64,000 nt of DNA from Asterias rubens (lineage: Eukaryota > Echinodermata > Asteroidea > Forcipulatida > Asteriidae). Made by a program: the position numbers and the translations under genes. Positions 1-11,330 of the stretch are shown one piece after another. The stretch is from positions 7,627,036 to 7,691,035 of the forward strand of contig NC_047073.1 in the NCBI RefSeq assembly GCF_902459465.1. Reading direction: 5' to 3'. The first letter of the stretch is position 1, and each line of letters opens with the position of its first letter. A model generated the notes under the pieces. That model was not told where the DNA came from and made no database searches. It saw only the letters and a program-made list of their open reading frames with translations.

Positions 1-1145
1 TTAGATGGTTCATTGCCAATGTGGGATACCAGGTAAAATCTTGCTTTTGCATTCAATAATATTGATCACGCAACTAGTTTTGATTGTAAGTTGCGCGTGT
101 TTTATTTCTTCTGAAAATTTATAATGCACTTATAAACTCAGTAGTTCAGTATCTTTTCTTAAGATTTCTCCAATGTTTGAACCATGCAAACCTCCTAATC
201 CCACCATTGTCCGGAGTTTGGAATTAACAACCTTGCTTGCTGACTCGTGACTCCCGATTTCGGATTAGTGTTGCTAGCGGTAGCGTCCACTTAACACCTC
301 TACTATTGTATGTCTTAAAAAAACCCACAAATATCGACTCTACCAGCTGTACAGGTATTTCCTTTATTGGTTTTTGAATTGTTCTCGTTATAGAAGGGTT
401 TTAAACAATGTTTTGCTCGTAATGGGTCTCCCAAATAACCTTGTTACAACCGTGTTCTCGCTACTACCGTGCTCGTATAATCAGTATTTTAATGCATTGA
501 AACACGCATGGGCCGTTCGGGACCGGCAAAAAACCTCGTATCAACCGGAACCTCGTAACATGCGAGCTCGTAATAACGGGAGTCGACTGTACATTGTAAC
601 TTTTGAACCCTCTGAAGGATCTTGAAGTCTCTTTCAATTGAAAAGGCTGTTTTGTTGACAAAGTTAAATTTTGTTTTGCGGGGACAACAAATCCAGCAGT
701 GGTGACCACATCGTTGCGTGGAGCCTACGTCAGGATCCCACCAAACGCACCTTTGACCTTGCATTCATTGCAGAATGGAGATTCACAGTCAATCCCTATG
801 TACTATTATATACAAAAACAACATTTGAAACATCACATTCACAAAAACATTATGCACGCTGCATGCAGCTGGCGAAGATCACCTCGGACCAATCAAAACA
901 CAGATATACGCCTCTCTTAATATTTATGCATGACGTCACAATTCTTACCCAAAATGAGGCTATGGGCGCACGTCCCCCATCACTTGCAGTGGCTGCGCCC
1001 ATAGCCTCGTTTTGGATTTAAAAGCATTGTAACATACCTCATGCATAAATATTAAGAGAGGCGTAAGGATAGCTTCTGTCATTGCCAGTTATCCAATGAA
1101 ATCATTGGGTTTGTAAAACCAGTACCTGTCTTTGTTCTTGCGGAT
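1..1145. other. Upstream intron or flank of vasculin, no coding exon recognised
   Basis: No vasculin initiator exon (family start MAQHDFAPAWLNFP-like) is visible here, so it should lie to the left. A possible 5' splice site follows base 32. The only clear structure is the foldback element at 908-1064. Short ORFs at 374-1021 lack codon or family support. Confidence 0.5.
908..1064. repeat. Foldback/palindromic element
   Basis: Two nested inverted repeats share one axis. The outer arms run from acgcctctcttaatattta to its complement ending at 1064, and the inner arms around gaggctatgggcgca (from 957) pair with the copy ending near 1014. A tgacgtca (CRE-like) octamer sits just inside the left outer arm. 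It reads as a short foldback MITE. Confidence 0.75.
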
Positions 1146-1462
1146 AGAGACCGGGGACCAGTCTAGTGGAACAGTACTTTGTTGTGTGACAATGTAATTG
1201 TGTTTTTTGTTTTGTTTTTCAGCAGTCTTCTAAGACACTTAATGTATATAGCTCCACTAGTGGTTTAGAGACCGGGGACCAGTCTAGTGGAACAGTACTT
1301 TGTTGTGTGACAATGTAATTGTGTTTTGTTTTTCAGCAGTCTTCTAAGACACTTAATGTATTTAATCATAGCTCCACTAGTGGTTTAGAGACCGGGGACC
1401 AGTCTAGTGGAACAGTACTTTGTTGTGTGACAATGTAATTGTGTTTTTGTTTTGTTTTTCAG
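1146..1462 (+). repeat. Acceptor/exon-fragment satellite, block 1
   Basis: Units of about 120 bp begin gagaccggggaccagtctag at 1146, 1268 and 1388. Each carries a T-rich tract, a cag acceptor and the first ~40 bases of the vasculin exon (reading SSKTLNV). Only the last unit runs on into the true exon at 1463. Earlier units return to the intron motif after ccactagtggttt. Confidence 0.85.
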
Positions 1463-4400
1463 CGGTCTTCTAAGCCACTTAATGTAAATCATAGCTCCAC
1501 CAGTGGTAGACTAGGACTTGCAGACGACCATCAGGATAGATTTAGAGCAAGACATTACTCTACCGACTCACAACACAGCTATGGTAGATCACCGACACAT
1601 GACCAGCCCGGTTACAGGGGAAGAGATGGTAAGTCTCCATTTGTTTAAATCTTTCCCCTTTTTTTATGAGATATCACCCGACTCACAAGGCCAGCCGGCC
1701 AATTCAAGGTGAGGGCTACTGATTTGGGCTACCAACCCAAATCAAATGTCACTGAGGGCATGTTGCTACCTACATGTATTCCTGGGGCTGAAACATGGTT
1801 ATCCCCTTCACAGTCCGTAAAGATGAAGGTATGGGTATCATCCACTTAGGAGCCTGATTATAATACCAAAAGATGCTAAAGGCTTCTATCAAAAAGATTT
1901 TGTTGCCATTAATTTTAAGTGATTACCAACTTAACTTAACTTAACATAATTGCATTTATAAAGCACTTTAACACTGCTCAAAACGTATACAATCCCTTTA
2001 AACCTGTACCTGCTACTCCTCAAACTGCCTCAAAGAATTACTGCAGGATGAGACTTTTTATGTCTGCCTGGTGACGAATATAAGAGGATATTTTTTCCAT
2101 ATAGAAATCCTGCTCTTTGGTCTACTTCTCTAGTGCTTTGGACAAATCTGCATTATTTATTTCTAAAAGCTTCTTTAAATCTTTAACTCCAGGGGTCACA
2201 CCAAAAGATAGAAATGCCATCATTTCAATATACCTCAGTTTTTATACCTCAATTTGTATCCAAGTTTCAGACTTTTTTGTTAGCAATTACTCTCACCAAT
2301 TTTGCAAAAACAGTTAAACATCTGCCTGTGTTTTTTTTTGTGTTTTCCCCTCAGAGCGTCGACACTTTTCCAATGCCAGCTCACGTCACCATTCTGTCGA
2401 TGATCTTCCATGGGATCCAGACCCTACCACCAATTGGAACTACTCCCAGCTCAACGGTACCTCCAGTGGCACCTATGGAATGGGGGGTTACCCTCGCAGG
2501 GGGAACTCCGTCCCAAGGAGCGGTCAGCAGTACTCTAACAACGGACGATTTGACGGCGGCGGTCTTGCTGCCACCAGGGGACAGTTTAATCAAGGGAAGC
2601 CACCAGCTGGATCTGGGCGACAAAGGTATCAGAACTTGGGTGGTTTTAGAGCCAACACTATTAAGATCCTAGTGTATTAGAAGAAATCTCTGTTAATTGA
2701 GAAATAGAGAATCAAGGCTGAATGAGCAGTGACAGCACTTTATTAACCAGTACAAGGTGCTACATAAAACGGTCTCATAATTCAAAAACTTCAAAATCCG
2801 TCTGGGAATAAATAATAAGCACTTTAAGATGCCAGTAGATAAACGCGATTTAAAACTCAGTTCGGTCAAATCTGTATTATTCATTTCTAGAAGCAAACAC
2901 AGTTGGGGTGACCACACCTTTTCTGTTGTGGCCCCTAGGACATGGAGCAGTCTTTCTACAGACAATCCCCTACAATAATTTTAAGACCAGTCTAGTGGAA
3001 CAGTACTTTGTTGTGTGGCAGTGCAATTTTGTTTTTTTTCTTTTCTTTTTTTTTCAGCAGTCTTCTAAGACACTTAATGTAAATCATAGCTCCACTAGTG
3101 GTTAAGAGACCGGGGACCAGTCTAGTGGAACAGTAGTTTGTTGTGTGACAATGTAATTGTGTTTTTTGTTTTGTTTTTCAGCGGTCCTCTAAGACACTTA
3201 ATGTATTTAATCATAGCTCCACTAGTGGTTTAGAGACCGGGGACCAGTCTAGTGGAACAGTACTTTGTTGTGTGACAATTCAATTGTTTTTTGTTTTTTC
3301 AGCAGTCTTCTATGACACTTAAAGGGATGCTGCAGTGAATGAAAACAAAACAGTTAATTTTGCTGTCATTTATTTCTGATATATGTATTGAACATCAGTA
3401 AAATGTGTTTTGTTTTTTCCCCGACATATCTCACTTGCGTAATTAGCGAATAAGTCATGCCCCCCCTTTTGTGGATTGTTACCGCCCCCCTACCATCGAC
3501 ATCACGTCGGGAATTCAAACATATCTTCTGCAAAAAGAGTCTGGTCCCTAACTACACGCGCCTAGGTACCAGGCCACACAGTGCACACGTCTCTATATGC
3601 ACACAGCCAGGGGGCCCGACGGCTCGGGTTCCCGACGGCTCGGTTTCCCACGGCTCGGGTTCCCGACGGCTCGGGTTCCCGACATGACATCACGTTTATG
3701 CAAACGAAGGCTCCCTTTTAGGGGCGGGGTGGGTTCCCCTAATCTCTTGAAAACCATTTTTAAAATACTTGCGCATTTAATAAAAAATATAAAAAAATAT
3801 TTTAGGTTTAAAAAGTCATGATTAATCGTTTAAATTATTTTTAAAAACACTGCAGCCACCCTTTAATGTAAATCATATCTCCACTAGTGGTTTAGAGTCC
3901 GGGGACCAGTCTAGTGGAACAGTAGTTTGTTGTGTGACAATGTAATTGTGTTTTTTGTTTTGTTTTTCAGCGGTCTCCTAAGACACGTAATGTAAATCAT
4001 AGCTCCACTAGTGGTTTAGAGTCCGGGGACCAGTCTAGTGGAACAGTAGTTTGTTGTGTGGCAGTGCAATTGTGTTTTTGTTTTGTTTTTCAGCAGTCTT
4101 TTAAGACACTTAATGTAAGTCATAGCTCCACTAGTGGTTTAGAGACCGGGGACCAGTCTAGTGGAACAGTAGTTTGTTGTGTGACAATGTAATTGTGTTT
4201 TTTGTTTTGTTTTTCAGCGGTCTCCTAAGACACGTAATGTAAATCATAGCTCCACTAGTGGTTTAGAGTCCGGGGACCAGTCTAGTGGAACAGTACTTTG
4301 TTGTGTGACAATTCAATTGTTTTTTGTTTTGAACTTGGGTGGTTTTAGAGCCAACACTATTAAGATCCTAGTGTATTAGAAGAATTCTCTGTTAATTGAG

Positions 4401-7400
4401 AAATAGAGAATCAAGGCTGAATGCGCAGTGACAGCACTTTATTAACCAGTACAGTCTTTCTACAGACAATCCCCTACAATACATAATTTTAAGACGTCAC
4501 TCAAATCTCACCTGTTTACAAGAGCTTACCGTACGGCATCATGAGCAATGATTAGTGGCAAATGGCTCCATATAAATTTTACGATTGATTGATTGACTGA
4601 CTGATTAGTTGGTTATTATGGAGACCATATTTGTTATTAAAGGGACACGTTGCCTTGGATTGGTCGAGTTGGTCTTTGAAAAGCGTTTGTAACTTGTTCC
4701 TTTAATATTGTCATCCAATCCTACAATCTTAGAGACACCCAGAATCACCTTTTGACTAATACCTTGACTCTTTTGATCGTTGTTCAATGCAGATATAATT
4801 CGGGACCCAAGACTGGCTATTCAAGTCTCGATGATCACAACGATGAGACGAGCAGTAAGAAGGAGGACGGACAGGGTGACGGACCCGACGACAAAGGGAA
4901 AGAAAGCGACAAGAGTGCCTTATCTAATCAGGACTTTGTAAGTCGAAAAAATTTCTTAGTTTGTTTTATTTGATTACACATCCAACAGCACAAGTAGCGC
5001 CAATACCAGGATGAATAAGAAACGGAGAAGAAATGTTCAGTTTTTGTTGCGAGAGAGAAACCCAGTGTGGGGGAAACCCAATCCACACGATAGGCTTCGG
5101 TCTGAGGTTGGTTTCGAAACAGGGGTCCACAGTGAAAGGCAGGTAAAGAAACCACTGAGCCAACATGATCCCCATATGAAGACCTGTGGCTGTAAGCCAA
5201 GTACTTATTGCATGATGTTGGACTCTGTCACCATGCCTGAAACAATGGTTGACAAGTCGTGGCGTGTCCTGGCCGAGTGGTCTAGTTCACCGAACCCAAG
5301 CTCTGGTGTTGTCTGCAGCAGAGTGAGGGTGCGATCCCCGTCATGACACTTGTGCCCTAGAGCAGGGCACTTAACCATAATTGCTTCGAGAAAGTTGGGA
5401 AAGTAGTGCATTTTACTTGACCCACCAGGCTCCTAAGTTGATGGCACCCTTGCCTACAGGACTGTGAAGGGAGTAACCCTATTTCAGCCCCAGGAGAAGG
5501 TGGCAATGTGCCCCTGGTGGCAGTTTATTTGGGTCGATAGCCCAAACCGGTTATGTGTAGCCCTCACCTTGAAGTGGCTGTCCAGCCTTAAGATGTCAGG
5601 CGAAATCTAATTAACAAAAATTTAATTTGATCTTGGAGCCCCTCAGCAGAGCATACCCCTCTCAGAGTTTATTCTGTATTTTGCTGAATACCAAGTGTTA
5701 TAATTTGACTGTGATTAACATTGCTTTCTGTGCAAAGGGATACATGACTAAGGTAAACAAAATGAATGAACAACCAAATATCTGATTAATTGTGAATTTT
5801 GTATTCTGGTCTCGTTACAGCCATCCCTGTCTGGTGGAGACATACACATAAAGAAGCCAAGCATATCAACCAAGACAAGTGTCCCTCCAGGCGCCTGGGG
5901 TAAGACATCTAACGCTTAGATTTTAAACAGCTACTTGAGCGGAATGTTTTTAACGAAATGCTATTTTAACTTGTTTATAATACGTTTGTAATTATTGATT
6001 AAAAAATCAGGCCCCAACCTCAAGGTTTTGAAAAACTGAAAACACTTCTGTTGTTGTCAAAATGACAATGCTTTGGTGTCATGTCTGGGAGTTTGCTTTG
6101 TTATATACCTCCACGCTGCAACAAAACGGCTTTACAAATTGGAGCTCCCAACTATGACATCACATGAGTGATTACGTAACAGAGCTTTTCGCAAATCTTT
6201 CAGAAAAGCGCTGGATAAGGGTATTCTAAATGATTGGTTTTTTTGTACACAATTAAAATCTATTTATATTTTATAGTCATATGACTCGATTTCCTTATTG
6301 ACTGAAAACATTCAAAGTTAAAATTCCACAAAGTTCATGACTTGACATTTTCGTTCAAGCAGGTCTTTAATATGAGAATAATACTAATATTTATAAGTGG
6401 ATTTGTATGACACCAATCATGATGCCATCAAGCAAAATGAGCCGATTGCCGAGCTAGGTCATTTTTTTTTCTAATACATTTGCAAATTACACAATCTATG
6501 CTTTAATACTGTTAAAGCCAAGGTTGATACCACCTTTGGTTGTGTTGTGCAAGTAGGAACACCAAGAGATGCGAGAGAATAAAACTGAGAAAAAGGTGTT
6601 TTTAAGTTGAATTGTTTAAAGGCACCGGACACCTTTGGTAATTGTCAAAGACCAGTACTTTCACTTAGTGTGTCCCAACATAATATGCATAAAATAATAA
6701 ATCTGTTAAAATTGTGGCTCAATTAATCAGTCGTCAAAGTTGCAAAAAAACAGTTAAAGAAAAAAAACCCTTGTTGGACAAATTAGTCTTCTTTCAGATG
6801 CATAGTAAAAGGCTACAGTCTTTTTTAGAGTCGTATATTTTAGTGATAAATTACTTCTTTCTCAAAAACTATGTTACTTCAGAGGGAGCACACAGTGGTT
6901 TAAAAAAATGTGTGAACCAGACATCGACAAGTTTCAGTATAATAATCGGTCAAAATACCTTTATAATATCTCAAGCATGTCTCAATGTCATCTTTAGGCA
7001 TATAAAAATTGGTTGTCCTTTAAAATAATACACAATTACCGATCCGTGTCATGATTCACGAATTTTGTGACAAATAAAGAGGAATTGCGCCCTCTTGTGG
7101 CAGTTTTTATGATGTGGTGTTTAAGTCAAGTAATGAAGCGATTTCAAGGCAAATAGATTATTATAACGAACAAGTCAAGGCTTTAGACAAAGCAACTCTT
7201 TTTATAACAAGTTGATCAAATTAAGATTTGCCATATGATTAAAGAGGCATGGTAATGAAATGTCAGTTTCGGTGTGAAAAAATCTCAAAATATTTTTTAA
7301 TTTGAAAAGTATTATGAGATATGTCCATTAATAAAAGCATTAACAAAAACTGGAGAAATGTCTGGGTCCCAAACCATTGTGGAGTAATTTCTCACAATGT

Positions 7401-10400
7401 TTTAACCTTGCAAAAACTCTCCGTTGCTTGTACCAGATATATTCTCTGCTTAAGCAGCCCTGTGAAATTGGGCCCTGGTCATGCTGGAATGATGCAAGGT
7501 GGGCTCAATTTTGCACACTTAATTCAAAATAACAATGTAATAAATATAACATTTGATTTTATTGCAGAAAAACCCCCTGGAACCACCAAAGTCATCAGTG
7601 GACGGAAACTGCAGCTGATTAAGAAATCTATTCCTAACTCCTCGGACGGCAAACCCACACAGCGTACCATGACCCTGTCATCCGCAACGATTGTTGACCC
7701 CTCCCTGGGTTCAAAGGTCACAGCTCAGACTGGGGCAACAAACCTGAGTTCAAAGGGGTCAGCCTCTTCCAACGCTGGCTCGGGTGTTGTGTTGAAGTCA
7801 ATGATATCTGTTACACCAATGGTAAGAAATAGAGACTGTGTCACTGCCTCTCCCTCCTCCTTGAGGGAAAAATGTTATCCAGTCTGAAAGCATCTTTCAT
7901 TTCTGTTTGATTAGCCTTTATCTACTGGCATACTTACCTACTTACAAGTTTTACCTTCTTGTGGGTTTTCTCCCTAAATTGAGCCCTGACTATTTTTTGT
8001 TTTCTCAAAGGTTTCATCACGAGCAAAAGAGCCACCGATTCGGTCAGCGCCTGTACCCGTTTCATCAAGCCGCATTTCACCTGTTCCAAGCAAACCATCA
8101 CCCGTGCCTGTCCCTGTTCGATCTGTACCCAGCAATCCCATACCTTCTCCCGCTATCAAGGTCCCCACACCCGCTTCAACCAGGTCCTTGCCTACTCCTA
8201 TACCAAGCCCAGCCGCAACCCCCACACCAAAGCAAAAAGCACCCGTCGCTGCCTCCAGCAAAGCAGAAATCGCTCCTGACAAACTTGCAGGTGTCAACAA
8301 CGGGAAAACAGTATCCATCCACAACATAGTTAGTTCCACAGAAACCAAGACGACAACGGTGACTTTATCCAAAGTCGCTGCTTCAGTTAAGTCGGTTCAA
8401 CAACCCACTAACAACAAGCCCACGATGGTCACCAGCATGTCCACGGTCTTAACCAGCAGACAGACTCCTACCCTGAATCGTCTGACTGCATCGTCTGCCG
8501 GTACCAATCGACCCAGCAGAATAGCACCTGTATTCTCCCGGCCTGTGCCCGTCTCGACCAGTCGCCATAACCCAGTGGCGATCATCAATCGGCCGATAAC
8601 ATCATCCTCGGTGATCACCAGCGGACTAACATCTGTTAGTCTCCGTTCAGCACCAGTTGGATCCATGAATATCAGAAAAGAGAAGACTGTCGTTCCGCTA
8701 CAGTCGCCCAAGGTGCTGCCAACTAGTAAACAGGTGAGTGCTAAGTGGACTCAGTCCAGGAATGTTGTCTTTGAGGGGGCAAGGCTATTTTTGTTCTGCA
8801 AAGGGTTCTTCCTTTGGATAATCTTTGGGAAACTTTTGAAGGGGCACCAAGGCCAACAGATGCCATGGCCAGACCTGCGGACCTAAAATGATATTGCAGT
8901 TGACATCTTTGGAAAAATTTTTGGAGCTGGTGTAGAGACACTGGACACCTTTGGTAATTGTCAAAGACCAGTCTTCTCACTTGGTGTATATCAACATATG
9001 CACAAAATATTGTTGTATCAACAGCTCTCCATTGATTGTTAACAAGCAAGTTTTTTATGCTTACAGTGATTACCAATAGTGTCCAGTGCCTTTAAGCTTT
9101 TTACTCCCTACGAAAGACATACTACACCATTGTAGGCCTGAAATAACACACGCAGGCCATGGAGGCAATTTAGAGAGAGAAATGCCCTTCTCTCTCTTGC
9201 TCATTTTACCAAGTTCTCTTTTTTCTTCCTTATAGCCACCCTCCCCTATTTCACTCAGCACCACGCCTACTGAGCTCCCCAATCCGAGTCCATCCACACC
9301 TAAAGCCAAGAAAGGAGACAAGATCGGCTTCCTGACCGAGCTCCGTCGCTCCAGCAACGGAGACGTTTCCAAAGAGGTCAGCCAGAACAACGAGGAGAAT
9401 CTGAAAGGAGTCGGTGAGACCAAGAGGCAGAGCAGACCAACATCAACATCGGTAAGCTGGGACAACAAAAATCTTTAAAACTTACCTGTCACTTTCCTAC
9501 AATCTGGGACTTTATAAAGCAACTAAATGGATTAAAACTAAATTAAAACTATGTTTTTCCTTTTTCTTAGAAAACAATACTACAGAAGCAACACCCCCAT
9601 AGCAAGACCAACGGATTCAACATTCACAGCAACTTGACAACGATGGAGAAGGGCACCAGGGAAGATACAACCCCAAACTTCTTCCCAGAGTTCTCGCCTG
9701 TTCGAGACCTGCCGGACATGTCGAGCAGTCTAGAGGCTGAGAAACGGTGAGAAACGGTGTTCTCATTTTGATTCTAGTCTTGTTTCATTTTTATTCGGGT
9801 CTTGTTAATAAGATCCCAGTCCAGTGACAAAATAGGGAGACCGCCAACATAGGGCTAGTTACCTCAGTAGGTAGAGCACCAGCACGTAAGGCCCCAAGTC
9901 ATAGGTTCAAATCCCACTCAACACAATTTTTCTTTATTCAACCCAAAATTTATTTAAATGTAGAACACAAAATAATTTCAATTTTAAAATTTTCTCAGGC
10001 TTTTGCAAGAGATGGGCTGGCACGAGCACAGCGATAACGAAGAGGGGTATGCACCGCTGACCGAGGACGAGAAGAAAGAGTTCCAAAAGAGAAAATCTCA
10101 ACAGGTAAGTTTTCATTCTGTGTTTGGTTTGCGAGAAAACCCTCAAGGCCCAAATTAATCAAGCCGGTAAGCACAAAAAATTGCTAAGCACAGAAAAGTA
10201 TTGCCTAACAGAAATAGGTTACCAGCCAAAATTACATTAAGTTTACATTGTTGTGACTGGCGCCCCACTCTGTTTTGCTTAGCAAAGAAATCTAGTCAGC
10301 GGTATTTCCTGCTAAACAGTTTTATGAAATTGGACCATGATTGTAACTTTGTTGTGAACACTTGCTCTTATAAGAGCTTGTCCTGATGTATTTACTGCCC

Positions 10401-11330
10401 TAAAGTGGAATCGGGAAAATGCAGAGAATACATTATTTTCATCAAGAACCTGCTGAGTATACAGTGCTAACACACGTCGGTGTATGGGTAAAAAAACAAA
10501 TTAATATTCTTTATCCCCGATGCAAATTTAACATCTATTATATCGTTGTGGTACCCGCTGCCAAAACATAGGATTCGAACTGCCTCTAGCTGCCGGGCAA
10601 CCTCGGTAGTCTAATTGGTAAGACACTGCTCTAGAATTGCAAGGGTCGTGGGTTCGAATCCCACCCGAGTAATATGCCTGTGATATTTTTTCACAGGACT
10701 CGGGAATGTACTGAGTATACAGTGCTAACACATGTCGGTGTATGGGTAAAAAAAATTAGTAAGAACCCGCTATCCGGCTATTTATCTACTGCCCCCAAAA
10801 ATCGGGAAAGTTGGGAGACTATCTTGCTGTGATCAAGAACCTGTTCTGCTATTTAATTAGATCAGAACAACTTGGAGGCTACATTATTCTGATACCAGGT
10901 CTGCTATATCTACTGCCCCAAAGTAGATCAGAACAATCAGGAGACTACCTTTAACCTGTCCTCGGAAGAAGACAAGTTGTAGTCTAATTCCAAACTTACC
11001 AAGAAAGCATTACACACTAGAAACACACAGTTGCCTATGAAATACTAATTATCACAGTGTGGATTCACTATGTAAAAACACTGATACATTTTTTAGTTAG
11101 GAGAATTTTAAACAACAGGACTCATTGTTTCACATGCAAAACTTTAAAATCTTTTTTTTGTTTATCCCCACCACCACCAGTTAAAGAAGAACGGCTTCAC
11201 CTCACGAATCCTACCCTCCACATGGAACAGTGCTAGTCTGCCAATCAGTTCTATCACCCAAGTCAGTCTGGATGACACCCTCACAAGTAGTGACTCGGAC
11301 TCCTCCGATGATGACGAGACGCACAGTTGA
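1463..11330 (+). CDS. GPBP1: Vasculin (GC-rich promoter-binding protein 1 family), 5'-truncated by window edge
   Basis: Ten exons: 1463-1628, 2355-2625, 4793-4937, 5821-5899, 7568-7821, 8011-8733, 9236-9451, 9571-9746, 9999-10104, 11181-11330. All junctions are GT-AG and phases agree, giving 761 residues without the first coding exon(s), which lie upstream. Vasculin is a nuclear regulator that binds GC-rich promoters. Family hallmarks seen: a SSK...RARHYSTDS segment like the family N-terminus, the QDF-PSLS join (family EDFPSLN), PPGAWEKPP followed by RKLQLIKK (family VWEYPP...MLVIKK), a GDKIGFLTELRR helix, SSSLEAEKRLLQEMGW, LTEDEKKEF, KKNGF, and an acidic Ser/Asp tail with stop at 11328-11330. 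The 241-codon exon 8011-8733 is Pro/Ser/Thr-rich low complexity and makes this protein much longer than the roughly 470-residue vertebrate form. The first 32 bases end in a plausible donor (taccag|gtaaaa) but cannot be assigned. GPBP1 versus GPBP1L1 cannot be separated; an invertebrate pro-orthologue is likely. Confidence 0.9.
1629..2354. other. Vasculin intron with an antisense SINE-related fragment
   Basis: Bases about 1690-1865 resemble, in reverse orientation, the segment near 5430-5590 (aattcaaggtgagggctac; gggctaccaacccaaat; ccttcacagtccgtaa). A short taact/taactt run lies near 1925-1945. No exon is seen. Confidence 0.5.
2640..2987 (+). repeat. CR1/L2-like LINE 3' fragment inside vasculin intron
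   Basis: The stretch near 2900-2987 reads as the end of a non-LTR reverse transcriptase ORF (WGDHTFSVVAPRTWSSL, then an FKTSL motif), matching the usual C-terminal pattern G-x-R-x-F-x-x-x-A-P-x-x-W-N. It breaks off at 2987, where satellite block 2 begins. Bases 2634-2752 recur at about 4331-4450. Confidence 0.6.
2988..3318 (+). repeat. Acceptor/exon-fragment satellite, block 2
   Basis: About three units of the same ~120-bp repeat (starts about 2988, 3106, 3233), each with a poly-T tract, cag acceptor and SSKTLNV-coding start. This block lies in the intron after the next vasculin exon, so it is out of its native position. The last unit is split by the TTAA element at 3323-3862. Confidence 0.85.
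3323..3862. mobile_element. 540-bp TTAA-flanked MITE inserted in the satellite
   Basis: The ends are imperfect inverted repeats (agggatgctgcagtg at left, cactgcagccaccct at right). TTAA flanks both sides (3319-3322 and 3863-3866). Removing the element restores a continuous satellite unit (gacacttaa|tgtaaatc), which proves insertion. There is no transposase ORF. A 16-bp minisatellite lies inside. The target choice is piggyBac-like, but the terminal bases are not those of classic piggyBac. Confidence 0.8.
3617..3683. repeat. 16-bp GC-rich minisatellite
   Basis: About four copies of cgacggctcgggttcc in tandem, one with a base missing. It lies within the TTAA element. Confidence 0.9.
3867..4330 (+). 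repeat. Acceptor/exon-fragment satellite, block 3
   Basis: Unit starts at about 3895, 4020, 4142 and 4266, with the same acceptor plus exon-start content. Some units read gagtccgggg in place of gagaccgggg, marking a subfamily. The block ends where a duplicate of the sequence downstream of 2634 begins. Confidence 0.85.
4331..4610 (+). repeat. Duplicate of intron start plus LINE tail with GATT microsatellite
   Basis: Bases 4331-4450 repeat 2634-2752 (gaacttgggtggttttagag), and 4451-4550 repeat and extend the LINE tail. The LINE reading frame here runs FKTSLKSHLFTRAYRTAS then stop, followed by 3'UTR and a gattgattgactgactg tail, typical of a LINE 3' end. Confidence 0.7.
4938..5820 (+). repeat. 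Intron with tRNA-derived SINE
   Basis: A tRNA-like head starts near 5267 (cctggccgagtggtctag, then the B-box-like gggtgcgatccccgtc) and is followed by the SINE body (gcacttaaccataattgctt). Bases 5040-5170 carry another dispersed repeat also present near 32565-32730 (gtccacagtgaaaggcag, then aaccactgagccaac). Confidence 0.65.
5900..7567. other. Vasculin intron holding a TTAA/AGGCA-type MITE
   Basis: About 6618-7025 is a member of the family starting ttaaaggcaccggacacctttgg and ending in the diverged complement gtcctttaaa. The remainder shows no coding or RNA signal. Confidence 0.55.
8936..9096. repeat. Short MITE copy in vasculin intron
   Basis: The ends cactggacacctttggtaat and attaccaatagtgtccagtg are inverted repeats. 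This is an internally deleted member of the TTAA/AGGCAGTGGACAC family, about 160 bp long. Confidence 0.75.
10105..11180. other. Last vasculin intron with MITE and tRNA-like repeat
   Basis: About 10148-10340 is a copy of the ggcccaattt...aaattgggcc MITE family. About 10595-10672 is tRNA-like (tagtctaattggtaagac A-box region; gggttcgaatcccacc B box), embedded in a repeat whose flanks (gtatacagtgctaacaca) occur on both sides (about 10460 and 10720). Confidence 0.55.

Noticed and set aside
1146..4330. CRISPR array
   Set aside because: Units are ~120 bp with continuous homology and no unique spacers, in an animal gene intron.
6714..7028. 104-codon plus-strand ORF
   Set aside because: Lies wholly within a MITE copy; no homology, and the frame is not kept in other copies.
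9842..9912. tRNA-like sequence (Thr-like) in vasculin intron 9
   Set aside because: The cloverleaf is imperfect and a related fragment occurs at 52617-52690, so it is a dispersed tRNA-derived repeat.
10597..10672. Candidate tRNA gene
   Set aside because: A and B boxes are present but the anticodon arm does not fold cleanly and the unit is embedded in a repeat with a second decayed copy near 32765; better seen as a tRNA-derived SINE.
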